Source: Chitinophaga rhizosphaerae
GTDB lineage: Bacteria; Bacteroidota; Bacteroidia; Chitinophagales; Chitinophagaceae
Assembly (NCBI RefSeq): GCF_003958645.1
Contig: NZ_RXLO01000004.1
Location: 186,001 to 250,000 of the forward strand
DNA length: 64,000 nt
Direction: 5' to 3'
This document shows, piece after piece, positions 17,004 to 26,442 of this stretch; position 1 is the first letter of the stretch; every line of letters starts with the position of its first letter. Made by a program: the position numbers and the translations under genes. The notes beneath the pieces are model-generated. The model searched no databases. It was given only the letters and a program-made list of their open reading frames with translations, and was not told where the DNA came from.

Positions 17004-17813
17004 CTAGAATGCAGGTTGCAAGACGGATTTGACGGGAAGATGGTCGGAAGCGTAAGTTTCCTTTATCACTTCATGGCTGATCACCGAAAATTTCCCTTTC
17101 GAATAGGCGATGAAATCGATACAGCGGCGCGGTCTCTCCACGGGGATCGTAGGGGCGCAATCGCTGCAGGTACGGCTGAAATGCGCGTCCAGCTGCCGGA
17201 TGACGGGCCCTCCGGCGGAGGCGTTCATATCTCCCGCCAAAATTACCGGGTATGGTTGTTTCGACAAAATCTCCGTCACTTCGCGCATCTGTACGATGCG
17301 GTTACTGTCGTTCCGCTGTGCATCGAGGTGTGTGCAGGCCATCAACACCCTTTTGCCGCCGGGCAATTCCACCAGCATGGTGGCCATCGCGCGGGGCTCT
17401 CCGCCCGTTCCCGCCAGCGTCGTCAATGCATAACGTTTGGTCTCGATCACCGGGTATTTCGACAACACGGCGATGCCGTATTCCCCGCCCGCATAGTCGA
17501 TCCCCTTCGCGAAGAAAGCCTTCATCCCGGCCCGCTCCGCCAGTTCTTCCGCCTGGTGCAACCCGCTGCCGGAGCGCGTTGTATGGACGTCCACTTCCTG
17601 CAAAGCCACCAGGTCGGGCTTCGCATCGGCGATCACCCGGGCAATGGCGTCGATGTCGATTTTGCCTTCGGCCGAAGGCGGATTGGCGTGATGGATGTTG
17701 TAGCTCAGCACGCTGACGGGCGTAGATGTGGCCGTGCGGGCACGCTTTCCGGCCGTACAGGCCGCGAGCGAAAATAAAGCGATGAATGCTGCGAAATACC
17801 GATGGTTACTCAT
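17004..17813 (-). CDS. Endonuclease/exonuclease/phosphatase-fold lipoprotein
   Basis: 269 aa. The signal ends at LFSLAAC-T (lipoprotein). The EEP fold is clear: SVLSYNIHHANPP, LVALQEVDVHTTRSG (metal-binding Glu), THLDAQRND, VILAGDMNA (catalytic Asp/Asn) and the terminal SDHLPV (catalytic His). The family includes DNases, sphingomyelinases and phosphoinositide phosphatases; secreted Bacteroidota members are usually uncharacterised hydrolases. The start is the ATG at 17813; a TTG five codons upstream is less likely. Confidence 0.88.
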   Translation of the reverse strand: MSNHRYFAAFIALFSLAACTAGKRARTATSTPVSVLSYNIHHANPPSAEGKIDIDAIARVIADAKPDLVALQEVDVHTTRSGSGLHQAEELAERAGMKAFFAKGIDYAGGEYGIAVLSKYPVIETKRYALTTLAGTGGEPRAMATMLVELPGGKRVLMACTHLDAQRNDSNRIVQMREVTEILSKQPYPVILAGDMNASAGGPVIRQLDAHFSRTCSDCAPTIPVERPRRCIDFIAYSKGKFSVISHEVIKETYASDHLPVKSVLQPAF

Positions 17814-17849
17814 ATGTAGAGGATACAATTGCGTCGCTATAAAAGAACG

Positions 17850-17889
17850 AAAAACAATTTAGCCATGCAACAAATCGTGCATGGCTAAA
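17850..17889 (-). terminator. Terminator after the S41 protease
   Basis: TTTAGCCATGCA (17858-17869) pairs with TGCATGGCTAAA (17878-17889) over an 8-nt loop. On the minus strand the stem is followed by TTGTTTTT. It is 30 nt past the S41 stop. Confidence 0.85.
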
Positions 17890-17919
17890 CTATTTTTATG
17901 ATAAACGGCTGGCGGATCG

Positions 17920-19575
17920 TTACTTACGGGTCAGCAGCTGCTGGTATTTCTGTGGGCTCTGCAACAGGGTCACGGCCTCGTCCACGTCTTTATCCCACGC
18001 CAGCGACCGTTCGATGCGCCCGGCCTGGGGGAAGTACCTGTTGGCGATTTCTTCTTCGAGCAACTGGCGTATTTCATCTTTGTTACGGAGCAGGTCCTGC
18101 TTTTTGTCGTGCTTCATTTTCGCCTGGAGCGCCTCGAATTCCTTGGTGAGCCCGTCGTAATATTTCTCGCGGGACGCGGTGGTCCTGAAATTGTCCAATG
18201 CTTCTTCACTGCGGGTTTTGTAGCTGTAATCCTTGCCGTCCAGGAACTTCAGGAATTCATCGAAAATGCCGTCGGTTACGAAATCCGCGCTGGTGGCGGG
18301 AACTTGGGGATGTGCGTAATAGTACCGGGTGGCATAGTCGAAGATGAACTGTTTGCGCAGGAGGGTGATGGCAATCTGGCTGAGCACAGTGCTTTCCACG
18401 CGCGCATCCGGCTCGATGCCGCCGCCGTCTTTCACGGGCCTTCCGGCCGCGGTGGTGAACGATTTGCGGAGGGAATCCGGCACATAGTCCGCTTCGCCTT
18501 CTTCATTCCTGTGCGCATAATCGATCGCCTGGATGCAACGGCCGCTGGGCGTGTAATAGCGCGCGGTCGTCACTTTCAGCTTGGCGTTGTAGGGGAGCGG
18601 ACGGGTGGTTTGCACGAGCCCCTTGCCGTAGGAACGCTGTCCTACCACAAGCCCCCGGTCCAGGTCCTGTACCGCGCCCGCCACGATCTCCGATGCGGAG
18701 GCGGAAGAGCGGCTGGTGAGCACTGCGAGGGGAATATGGTTATCGATGGGCGACAGGCTGGTCTTGTATTCCCGGTCCCAGCTCTTCACTTTCCCGCGGG
18801 TGGAAACGATGAGTTTGCCTTTGTCGATAAAAATGTTGGAGAGGGAAACGGCTTCTTCGAGGAGGCCGCCGGGGTTGCCGCGCAGGTCGAGCACCACGCC
18901 GGCGAGGCCGGGATGTTGTTTCCTGAGCGATTCGAATGCCTGTTGTACCTGTTCGGCGCTGCCTTCGGTAAACTGGGTCATTTTGATGTACCCGATATTT
19001 TTGCGGATCACGCCGCTGAAGCTCACGGGTTTCACGTTGATGTCTTCGCGGATGATGCGGTATGTTTTTTCGGTGTTGTTGAGGGGATGGCGGAGCACGA
19101 TGTTGAGGGGGGTGCCGGCCGTTCCCTTGAGGTAACGGCTGACCTCTTCCTGTTCCATGTTCCTGGCGCTTTTGCCGTCGAGCGAAACGATGACGTCTCC
19201 TGCTTTTACGCCGGCTTTGTCCATGGGGCTGCCTTCGTATACGTCTGTGATGGAGGTCCAGTCTCCTTCGGTGTAAATGGAAGCGCCAACGCCGCCGTAT
19301 TTGCCGGTGGCCATGAACCGGAGCTCATCGAGCTCTTCTTCGGGGACGAAGTCGGTGTAGGGGTCCGTTTCTTCGAGCATGGCTTCGATGCCGGTTTGCA
19401 TGAGTTTATCGGGCGGGAGGTCTTCTACGTAATAGGTATTGAGCTCGCGGTAGAACGCGGCGAAGATGTCTAGGTTTTTGGCGATGAGGAAGTATTTGTC
19501 GCTGCTGCGGAAGGCGAGTGCCAGACCGGCGATGCCAATGAGCGCGAACAATATGATTTTCCTGGATTTCCGCAT
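17920..19575 (-). CDS. S41 family C-terminal processing peptidase
   Basis: 551 aa. An N-terminal membrane anchor or signal (about 7-22) precedes a PDZ domain (about 90-165; GGVGASIYTEG, KAGDVIVSLDGKSA) and the S41 protease core. The catalytic Ser is S295 (SSASASEIVAG) and the general-base Lys is K318 (RSYGKGLVQ). Ctp/Tsp-type proteases trim or degrade periplasmic proteins. The C-terminal roughly 150 residues are helical and basic. It is the last gene of the rpmH-rnpA-yidD run. Confidence 0.93.
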   Translation of the reverse strand: MRKSRKIILFALIGIAGLALAFRSSDKYFLIAKNLDIFAAFYRELNTYYVEDLPPDKLMQTGIEAMLEETDPYTDFVPEEELDELRFMATGKYGGVGASIYTEGDWTSITDVYEGSPMDKAGVKAGDVIVSLDGKSARNMEQEEVSRYLKGTAGTPLNIVLRHPLNNTEKTYRIIREDINVKPVSFSGVIRKNIGYIKMTQFTEGSAEQVQQAFESLRKQHPGLAGVVLDLRGNPGGLLEEAVSLSNIFIDKGKLIVSTRGKVKSWDREYKTSLSPIDNHIPLAVLTSRSSASASEIVAGAVQDLDRGLVVGQRSYGKGLVQTTRPLPYNAKLKVTTARYYTPSGRCIQAIDYAHRNEEGEADYVPDSLRKSFTTAAGRPVKDGGGIEPDARVESTVLSQIAITLLRKQFIFDYATRYYYAHPQVPATSADFVTDGIFDEFLKFLDGKDYSYKTRSEEALDNFRTTASREKYYDGLTKEFEALQAKMKHDKKQDLLRNKDEIRQLLEEEIANRYFPQAGRIERSLAWDKDVDEAVTLLQSPQKYQQLLTRK

Positions 19576-19602
19576 GCGAGTCAGTGTTTCGGGATGATTG
19601 AA

Positions 19603-19833
19603 TCAGGGCACGGGGTCGTAACCGTGACCGCCCCAGGGGTTGCAACTGAGGATTCTTTTGGCGGCGAGCCATCCTCCTTTGAAAAGGCCGTGTTTCTTTA
19701 GTGCTTCGAGGCCGTATTGCGAGCAAGTGGGGGTGTACCTGCACTTGGCGCCCAGCAGCGGGCTGATGCACCACTGATAGATCTTGATCAACAAAATAAA
19801 CGGGATACTCAAAATTTGCATCAATCGCTTCAT
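19603..19833 (-). CDS. yidD: Membrane protein insertion efficiency factor YidD
   Basis: 76 aa with the family signature: an N-terminal hydrophobic helix, then [40 protein letters not shown] and the terminal HGYDPVP. YidD helps YidC-dependent insertion of membrane proteins. Its ATG overlaps the rnpA stop by 4 nt (ATGA), the classical order rpmH-rnpA-yidD. Confidence 0.95.
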   Translation of the reverse strand: MKRLMQILSIPFILLIKIYQWCISPLLGAKCRYTPTCSQYGLEALKKHGLFKGGWLAAKRILSCNPWGGHGYDPVP

Positions 19834-20237
19834 GGCTGTTCTTTTCTACCGGCTTCCCTGGCGAGTTTCTCTAAAATTACCGAAAATTTGGGCTGGAGGG
19901 AAGCGAAATCGGGGATTTTTTTGTCGACGTAGATAAAAAAAACGGCCATCTGGCGGGAGTTGGCGAGGAGTGCGTCGTACAAAACCTGTTTTTGGAGGCG
20001 GTACGTTTCGCGGCCGAGGCGTTTGATGCGGTTGCGGTCTACCGCATGGGGGAACTTGCGTGCCGACACGCTGAAGCCGGCCTGAACGGGGAATTTGTCC
20101 GTTGTGAGGCTGGCGGGCATGTAGATCACGCGCCAGGGGAAAATAGAAAACGCTTTTCCTTCACGAAAAAGCGTTTCAATCATTTTCCTGCTCTTTAACT
20201 TCTCTTCTCTGTTAAAAGAATAAGTTTTTATGGCAAT
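19830..20237 (-). CDS. rnpA: Ribonuclease P protein component, apparent non-AUG start
   Basis: RnpA binds the RNase P RNA and assists tRNA 5' maturation. The RNA-binding motif is intact ([20 protein letters not shown]). The first ATG (20183) would begin at [12 protein letters not shown] and omit the conserved RnpA N-terminus. That N-terminus is encoded in frame just upstream: [16 protein letters not shown], matching the usual xFSFxKEERLKSRK. No ATG, GTG or TTG precedes it before the in-frame stop inside rpmH; the candidates are ATT (20235-20237) or ATA (20229-20231). I give the ATT start, a known rare start codon. The alternatives are ATA, a sequence error (ATA for ATG), or a shortened protein of 117 aa. 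Confidence 0.9.
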   Translation of the reverse strand: MAIKTYSFNREEKLKSRKMIETLFREGKAFSIFPWRVIYMPASLTTDKFPVQAGFSVSARKFPHAVDRNRIKRLGRETYRLQKQVLYDALLANSRQMAVFFIYVDKKIPDFASLQPKFSVILEKLAREAGRKEQP

Positions 20238-20254
20238 ATGAGTTAATGACGGAA

Positions 20255-20410
20255 TTATTTCAGCTTGCGCTCGTCAGATACGGTCAGCTTTTTGCGACCT
20301 TTAGCTCTGCGGGATGCCAATACTTTACGGCCGTTGGCAGTTTCCATTCTCTTTCTGAAACCGTGTACGCTCTTTCTGCGTCTGTTGTGCGGTTGAAAAG
20401 TACGTTTCAT
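20255..20410 (-). CDS. rpmH: 50S ribosomal protein L34
   Basis: 51 aa, highly basic, beginning [18 protein letters not shown] and continuing through [20 protein letters not shown]; an unmistakable L34. It heads the rpmH-rnpA-yidD order. The 17 nt between its stop and the inferred rnpA start imply close coupling. Confidence 0.97.
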   Translation of the reverse strand: MKRTFQPHNRRRKSVHGFRKRMETANGRKVLASRRAKGRKKLTVSDERKLK

Positions 20411-20675
20411 CGTTTTTAATATTTTCTACTTGTACTTAAAACTGTTTACCCATCCGTTTTTCGGGCGGGCAGACTGTGATCAGCCCCGTTTAAAACGGAA
20501 GGCAAAGGTAGGTTTTTTTATCTAAAAATGAAATGGAATGGATAGAAAAATCTAAGCTCCGTTAGTGTGATTGATTAATCTATTGATTTTCAGCAATGTA
20601 CAATCCTGAAAAACTTGGAAAAATCCAAGGTAATTGTCCTTTCCGTTCATTTTCTCCTCTGATATTCAATGCATT

Positions 20676-20706
20676 AAAAAGGCCCGGCAAGATACCGGGC
20701 CTTTTC
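20676..20706 (-). terminator. Terminator after the second ompH gene
   Basis: AAAAGGCCCGG (20677-20687), loop CAAGATA, CCGGGCCTTTT (20695-20705). It ends the long minus-strand envelope cluster; the symmetric A/T runs would allow termination in both directions. Confidence 0.88.
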
Positions 20707-20721
20707 TTAATAGCTTTCAGC

Positions 20722-21258
20722 TTATTTAGCGGCTGCGGGAGCTGCGGTTGCGGGTACGCCCAGTTTGGTTTTCACCGGGGCGAGGATGTCGTCGGCAGCG
20801 GGGGAAACCAGGAGGGATCCGCCGGAGTTGTCGATCACATAAGCATAACCTTTCTCCTTGGCAACGTCTTCGATCGCTTTGCGGGCTTTATCGTATACGG
20901 GCTTCAGCAGTTCGTTCTGTTTGTTCTGGATTCTTTCGCGGGCGATTTGCTCGTAATCCTGGATTCTCTTCTGGATGTCCTGGATGTCTTTGATTTGAGC
21001 GGCTTTCATCACTTCGCTCTGGTCTTTAGGCGCTTTTTCGAGGGCAGCAACCTTGTTGTTGTACTCGGCGATCAGCGCCTGGCTCTCTTTCTCGAGGGTA
21101 CCAGCATAGGTCTCGATTTCAGTTTGTGCTTTTTTATAATCGGGCATCGCTTCGATCAAAGCCTGGGTGTTGATGTGCGCGATTTTGGTCTGTGCATTGG
21201 CCTTCACGCTGCAAAACCCGGTGAACGCGACAATAGCGATGATTACTAACTTCTTCAT
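20722..21258 (-). CDS. OmpH/Skp family periplasmic chaperone (second copy)
   Basis: 178 aa. The signal peptide is cleaved near VKANAQ, then comes the Skp N-terminal strand (KIAHINTQALIEAMPDYKKA), a long coiled-coil of Lys/Gln/Glu-rich helices (about 40-125), and the Skp C-terminal strand (YAYVIDNSGGSLLVS), ending in an Ala/Pro tail. Skp-like trimers hold unfolded outer membrane proteins on the way to BamA. It is a paralogue of the gene just upstream (21328-21843). Confidence 0.92.
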   Translation of the reverse strand: MKKLVIIAIVAFTGFCSVKANAQTKIAHINTQALIEAMPDYKKAQTEIETYAGTLEKESQALIAEYNNKVAALEKAPKDQSEVMKAAQIKDIQDIQKRIQDYEQIARERIQNKQNELLKPVYDKARKAIEDVAKEKGYAYVIDNSGGSLLVSPAADDILAPVKTKLGVPATAAPAAAK

Positions 21259-21327
21259 GATGATGTTGTCTTGTTGATTAAAAGAATGTAGAATGTTTAA
21301 TTTTTATAGGTCTGATGTCTCAAGGGA

Positions 21328-21843
21328 TCATTTTTTCACGCCCAGCGCCTTCAGGATCTCTTCGCTCTTGTCCAGTTTCGGATCGGCGAAGATGACCGTG
21401 ATACCGCCGGATTTATCAAGCACGAAGTCGTACATCCTGCTGGCAGCCAGCTTCTGAACAGCATTGTAGATCTTGTCCTGGATGGGTTTCACCAGTTCTT
21501 CGCGTTTCTTGAACAGGTCGCCCTCATAACCGAATCTTTTCTTCTGCAGGTCTTTCGCTTCTTTTTCACGGGCGATGATCTCATCTTCCCGCTTTCTTTT
21601 CAGATCGTCTGTCAACATCACCGATTCGGCCTGGTAGGATTTGTACATTTTATCTACCTCCTGGAATTTGGCGTCGATTTCCTTCTGCCATTGTTCCGCT
21701 ACGGCGTCGAGCTTTTTTTGCGCGTCTTTGTAGTCAGGAATGCTTTCCAGGATATATTTCGTATCAATTACACAATACCGCTGTGCGAAGGCGCCGCCGA
21801 AGGCACCGAGCACCAAAATCATGGTAATTAAGATTCTTTTCAT
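21328..21843 (-). CDS. OmpH/Skp family periplasmic chaperone (first copy)
   Basis: 171 aa. The signal peptide ends near GGAFAQ. The mature part begins RYCVIDTKYILESIPDYKDA and continues as the helical tentacle region, with an Arg/Lys/Glu-rich middle and a C-terminal strand YDFVLDKSGGITVIF. It follows bamA by 53 nt and precedes its paralogue by 69 nt, the standard Bacteroidota bamA-ompH-ompH order. Confidence 0.92.
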   Translation of the reverse strand: MKRILITMILVLGAFGGAFAQRYCVIDTKYILESIPDYKDAQKKLDAVAEQWQKEIDAKFQEVDKMYKSYQAESVMLTDDLKRKREDEIIAREKEAKDLQKKRFGYEGDLFKKREELVKPIQDKIYNAVQKLAASRMYDFVLDKSGGITVIFADPKLDKSEEILKALGVKK

Positions 21844-21896
21844 CGGTCGTAATTTTTTTATGCGAAAATCAGGCTTCGCAATATATAATAATTTTC

Positions 21897-24638
21897 TTAT
21901 TCCGGCTCAAAGCCCAGCATGAAGGTGAATTTACCTGCATTTTTGAGCCCGCCTCCGGGTGTTAATCTATCCAAACCTATGCCATAGTCGAAACCGAGCA
22001 GACCGAACATGGGGAGATAGAACCGCGCACCCAGGCCAACGGAGCGGCGCAGGCGGAACGGATCGTATTCCTTGATATCGCGGTAACCGTTCGCTGCTTC
22101 CAGGAACATGAGGCCGAAGATCGTGGAGCTCGGGTTCAGGCTGAAGGGATAGCGCAGTTCCACGACATATTTATTGAACATCGTGAAGCCGGAGTACCCG
22201 TTCGGGGGAGAACCGCTTTCGGGGTTGAGTTTCGGGTTAGACGTATAATATACAGGATAACCGCGTTGCGAAATGATGTCGCGGTCATACACCGCAAAGT
22301 TGCTCAGACCGTCGCCACCCAGTTCGAAACGGCCGAAAGGCGAAAGCGTGGTGCGGCCGTTGTAGGCAGCTACATAACCGAACTTGGCGGCCACTTTCAG
22401 TACCAGCGACTTGTTGTCGGTACCGCGCGGGCGCGACAGCGGCACGTACCATTCGGCGTTCATGCGGTATTTCTGGTACTCGATGAATTTGAACTGGTCT
22501 GCGATCGGCTGGGATTTATAATCCTTGTCGGGATTGAAAACGGAATACGGCGGTGTGAACTGGCCGAACAGCATGAAGCTGGAACCGCTGCGCGGGAAGA
22601 TCTGCTGGTCTACCGAAGAGCGCGCGAGGGTAATACGGAGCGACAGGTTATTGGCCGTACCGTTATCGAAGCCGGCGAGGCCGAAGTAGTTGAAATCTTT
22701 CAGTTTATAACGCTGATAGTTCACCGCGTACATAATGGAGAAGAAGTCGTCTGGCCATTTCAGCTGTTTACCGATGGAAACGGAACCGCCGAGTACCCGG
22801 AAGTATGCGCCTTTGTTGGCAACGGGCATATTATAATATTCCGCGAAGGCGTTCGGGTTCTGGTATGTGCTGTAGAAGTTTACGGAGAAGGGGTTCCGTT
22901 TCTTCCCGCCGAGCCAGGGCTCGGTGAAGGAGAAGTTGTAGGAACGGTAAGCCTTACCGTTGGAGGATATACGAACGCTGAGTTTCTGACCGTCGCCGGA
23001 AGGTAACGGGTCCCAGGTTTCCTTTTTAAAGATGTTGCGCAGCGAGAAGTTGTTGAACGTTACGCCGAGGGTACCGGTGAGGCCGATGTACCCGCCCCAG
23101 CCTGCAGACAGTTCCAGCTGGTCGTTCGCTCTTTCTTCCACTTTATAATCGATGTCCACGGTGCCTTCCTGTACGTTGGGAACGGGGTTGATGCCGATGG
23201 TTTCGGGGTTGAAGAAGCCGAGCTGGGAAATTTCGCGTTGGGAGCGGATGAGGTTCTGGCGGCTGAACTTATCGCCGGGCATGGTCCTCAGTTCGCGGCG
23301 GACAACGTGTTCGTTGGTTTTTTCGTTACCGGCGATGCGGATGTCCTTGATGGTGGCCTGGGGCCCTTCCTGCATGCGGATCTCGAAATCGATGGTGTCT
23401 CCCCGGATACCGATCTCCACGGGGTCGATCTGGAAGAAGAGGTAACCATCGTCCATATACAGCGAGCTGATGTCTCCGCCTTCGGGGCCGGGAGGCGTTC
23501 CGAGTCGTTTGTTCAGCAGTTCGAGGTTATACACGTCACCTTTCTGGATGCCCATGGCGCGGGAAAGGATGGTGTCGCTATACACGGTGTTCCCTCTCCA
23601 GGTGATATTCCCGAAATAATATTTCTTGCCTTCGTCCACCTTCATTTCGATGTTCAGGTTTCCTTTGGCGTTGTTATACAGGGTATCGTCGACGATCTGG
23701 AAATCGCGGTGGCCTTTGGAGTTGTAGTAGGCTACGATTTTTTCCTTGTCTTCCTCGTACTTGGCGTCGTTGAATTTCGCGGAAGCGAAGAGCTTGAAGC
23801 GGAAGTAAGGGTCCAGCTGCTGAAGGGTGCGGGTCGGCGAGAGCCATCCCATATCCTGCCAGTAGGTGTCGGTGGTGGCCATGCTGTCGATCCAGGCGTT
23901 GGCCAAATCGGGGTAAAGGGTGAAGTGGCTCAATTCCTTGGTGCCCTTCATTTTCTTCTTGATCGTGTTTTCGGCGACGTTATAGTTGCCGACCACGTTG
24001 ATATCGTTCACTTTCACCTTGCGGCCCTTGTCCACGAAGAAATACACGGTAGCAGAATTCACGGCCGGCGGGGGATCCTTGCGGATGTCCATTCTCATGG
24101 ACACGTTACGGAAACCTTTATCGGCGTAGTATTTACGGATAACGTTGTAAGTGTTTTGCTGCATGGCTTCGGTAACAACGCTTCCCTTGCGGATACCGGC
24201 CTTGGTGGTCAGCTCGTCGCCATCCGATTTTTTAATCCCTTTCCAGAAGAAGTTGGACATACGGGGTTTTTCCACGAGGGAAATTTCCAGCCAGATTTTT
24301 TCTCCTTCGATTTTGATGATATAGATGGCGATGTTGGAAAAAAGTCGTTGTCCCCAGAGTGCCTGGATGGCCTTGGCGAAGTGGTCGCCGGGCAGCACTA
24401 CTTTATCGCCCACGTTAAGGCCGGAGAGGGACAGGAGGAGGGATTTGTCGAGGAACTCGGTGCCTGAAACGGCGATATCGGCTATCTCGTACTGTTGTGG
24501 GTTGCCCAGGGACCAGGGGCTGATTCCCGCCGGAGGGTTCGGCAGGGGTACCGTATCCCTTTGTTGGGCACGCACAGTTAACCCCGCGCTGCAACATAAA
24601 ACTACGGCCAGTAGGCTTTTAGGAAACAATTTCTTCAT
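21897..24638 (-). CDS. bamA: Outer membrane protein assembly factor BamA
   Basis: 913 aa. The signal peptide ends near VRAQ. About 400 residues of POTRA repeats follow (for example IADIAVSGTEFLDKSLLLSL; VKVNDINVVGNYNVAENTIK; TIKDIRIAGNEKTNEHVVRR), then an Omp85 16-stranded barrel. It folds and inserts outer membrane beta-barrels. Its start overlaps the end of uppS by 20 nt and the ompH genes follow, so chaperones and insertase are co-expressed. The extreme C-terminus reads MLGFEPE. Confidence 0.95.
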   Translation of the reverse strand: MKKLFPKSLLAVVLCCSAGLTVRAQQRDTVPLPNPPAGISPWSLGNPQQYEIADIAVSGTEFLDKSLLLSLSGLNVGDKVVLPGDHFAKAIQALWGQRLFSNIAIYIIKIEGEKIWLEISLVEKPRMSNFFWKGIKKSDGDELTTKAGIRKGSVVTEAMQQNTYNVIRKYYADKGFRNVSMRMDIRKDPPPAVNSATVYFFVDKGRKVKVNDINVVGNYNVAENTIKKKMKGTKELSHFTLYPDLANAWIDSMATTDTYWQDMGWLSPTRTLQQLDPYFRFKLFASAKFNDAKYEEDKEKIVAYYNSKGHRDFQIVDDTLYNNAKGNLNIEMKVDEGKKYYFGNITWRGNTVYSDTILSRAMGIQKGDVYNLELLNKRLGTPPGPEGGDISSLYMDDGYLFFQIDPVEIGIRGDTIDFEIRMQEGPQATIKDIRIAGNEKTNEHVVRRELRTMPGDKFSRQNLIRSQREISQLGFFNPETIGINPVPNVQEGTVDIDYKVEERANDQLELSAGWGGYIGLTGTLGVTFNNFSLRNIFKKETWDPLPSGDGQKLSVRISSNGKAYRSYNFSFTEPWLGGKKRNPFSVNFYSTYQNPNAFAEYYNMPVANKGAYFRVLGGSVSIGKQLKWPDDFFSIMYAVNYQRYKLKDFNYFGLAGFDNGTANNLSLRITLARSSVDQQIFPRSGSSFMLFGQFTPPYSVFNPDKDYKSQPIADQFKFIEYQKYRMNAEWYVPLSRPRGTDNKSLVLKVAAKFGYVAAYNGRTTLSPFGRFELGGDGLSNFAVYDRDIISQRGYPVYYTSNPKLNPESGSPPNGYSGFTMFNKYVVELRYPFSLNPSSTIFGLMFLEAANGYRDIKEYDPFRLRRSVGLGARFYLPMFGLLGFDYGIGLDRLTPGGGLKNAGKFTFMLGFEPE

Positions 24639-25380
24639 TCTGCTGTATTTGTTCGCTTGTTTTGCCGAATCTACGTTCTCTGTTTTGATAATTGAGGATG
24701 GCTTCGTAAAGGTTTTCCTTGCGGAAATCTGGCCAGCGGGTATTGGTGAAATACAGTTCCGCGTAGGCGATCTGGTATAAAAGGAAATTGCTGATGCGGT
24801 GTTCCCCTGAGGTCCTGATCATCAGCTCGGGATCGGGCAGTTGGGAAGTACTGAGATATTTTGACCAGCTTTCGTGGTTGATATCTTCCGGATTGATTTT
24901 TCCTTCTTTCGCGTCCCGTGCGATGGCGCGCACGGCTTCGAGAATTTCCCAGCGGGAGCTGTAGCTGAGGGCCATCACGAGGTTCAGGCCTCCGTTATGG
25001 GAGGTGATTTCCCGTGCTTCCTCCAGTTCGCGCTGGCAATGGGGGGGCAACATGTTCATGTCTCCAATCACATGCAGCCGGATATTATTTCGGTTGAGGG
25101 TGTCTACTTCCTTGCGGATGGTAGTCACCAGCAGCTCCATAATGCCGTTGACTTCATAAACCGGGCGGTCCCAGTTTTCGGTAGAAAAGGCGTACAATGT
25201 CAGGTATTCGACGCCCAATTCGGCGCAACCTTCCACTATATCCCGCACACTTTCCACTCCCTGATGATGCCCGTACAGCCGGTCCTGACCCCGCTCCTTG
25301 GCCCATCGGCCATTACCGTCCATGATGATGGCGATGTGTCGGGGCAGTCGTTGCAGGTCTAATTGATCCTTCAAACTCAT
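24619..25380 (-). CDS. uppS: Isoprenyl transferase (undecaprenyl diphosphate synthase)
   Basis: 253 aa. The cis-prenyltransferase signature HIAIIMDGNGRWAKERG carries the catalytic Asp. Other conserved segments are YLTLYAFSTENW and the C-terminal DPELMIRTSGEHRISNFLLY. It makes the C55 lipid carrier for peptidoglycan and O-antigen. It sits between DUF6089 and bamA, a conserved envelope-biogenesis order in Bacteroidota. Confidence 0.95.
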   Translation of the reverse strand: MSLKDQLDLQRLPRHIAIIMDGNGRWAKERGQDRLYGHHQGVESVRDIVEGCAELGVEYLTLYAFSTENWDRPVYEVNGIMELLVTTIRKEVDTLNRNNIRLHVIGDMNMLPPHCQRELEEAREITSHNGGLNLVMALSYSSRWEILEAVRAIARDAKEGKINPEDINHESWSKYLSTSQLPDPELMIRTSGEHRISNFLLYQIAYAELYFTNTRWPDFRKENLYEAILNYQNRERRFGKTSEQIQQNEEIVS

Positions 25381-25520
25381 GACTAGTTCAGGCGTATTAA
25401 TACAGATTTACTAAAAGTGTGCAAAGATACAAAAATAACTTTATGGCCTTTCCTGCAAAGGGGGGCGGGCCGTTTTAACGTAGTTTTAACGGGAATGGCC
25501 GTCCGCAGCGGCTTAGCGGG

Positions 25521-26384
25521 TTAAAATTTACAGCGGTAGGAAGTGAAAAGGATGCCCAAAGTGATCTCGATGGTGGCAAACTGGTCTTTATCGCGGCTAT
25601 TGCCCCGCTGGCGGCCCACCTCGCCGATGGGCGGGTTGGAGGTGACGGTAGACCGGTCCTGCAAAATAGCAGCGATGGTACTGCTGCCGTCCGGCTTGTT
25701 GGGGAAGGCAGAAAGCCCCGCGTAGGTGGTACTTACGTCATCCAGATAGTCTGTCTGCGCGAAACGGTACAACACCTCCAGCCCCAGGTTCAAACGCCGG
25801 TTCAGGCTGTATTTCAGCCCTCCGCCGATCAAAAACGCGAAATTATAGAGAGAATATGGCTTCCTGTCGGGAAAAAGACCGGAATGCTGCCCCTCCGTCC
25901 CCAAAGGCTGCAGGTAATACTTACGGTCCTGGTAATATGCATACGGGTTAAAATGGAACGCCGATGCCCCCACCGTCAAATACGGCGAAAAACGATAATC
26001 CTGGCTCCCCGGCTCAAACCGGAAAAAATTAAAATCCCCCTGCACCGCCAACTCAAATATGTTTGAGTTGAAGCTCAGGTTCCGGCGGCGCTGGAAGTCG
26101 TTGGAGCTGTATACGTCCGAATATCCCACGTTCATGAACCTGAAATGCGCACGGGCCCCGATATAATCGTTGAAATACTTTCGGTAGAAAATGCCGATCG
26201 CCGGCTTGGGCGCCTTCAGCCCGCCGTGCGTGTTGAGATCGCCGAAATAATGGGCTGCCCCGGCCGTAAAGCCCAGTTCCCCCACATAGCTCAGCTCGTT
26301 CTGCGCCATGGCGGGATTGAGCCACCCGGCACACAAAACCGCCGCTATCCCGGCTGTCTTGCATAAAATTCGCGTAATCAGCAT
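25521..26384 (-). CDS. DUF6089 outer membrane beta-barrel protein
   Basis: 287 aa from the ATG at 26384. A signal peptide (ends near AMAQ) is followed by alternating beta-strands typical of a small barrel: YVGELGFTAGAAHYFGDLNT, KPAIGIFYRKYFNDYIGARA, YLTVGASAFHFNPYAYY, FLIGGGLKYSLNRRLNLGLE, ending in FATIEITLGILFTSYRC. The family is Bacteroidota-specific and of unknown function; it is regularly placed between nadK and uppS-bamA, as here. The terminal residue is Phe, a barrel insertion signal. Confidence 0.87.
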   Translation of the reverse strand: MLITRILCKTAGIAAVLCAGWLNPAMAQNELSYVGELGFTAGAAHYFGDLNTHGGLKAPKPAIGIFYRKYFNDYIGARAHFRFMNVGYSDVYSSNDFQRRRNLSFNSNIFELAVQGDFNFFRFEPGSQDYRFSPYLTVGASAFHFNPYAYYQDRKYYLQPLGTEGQHSGLFPDRKPYSLYNFAFLIGGGLKYSLNRRLNLGLEVLYRFAQTDYLDDVSTTYAGLSAFPNKPDGSSTIAAILQDRSTVTSNPPIGEVGRQRGNSRDKDQFATIEITLGILFTSYRCKF

Positions 26385-26442
26385 AAATATGACTAAAACG
26401 TAATTTAGGGCATTTTCGTATGACAAAAAAAGTGCGCCACAG

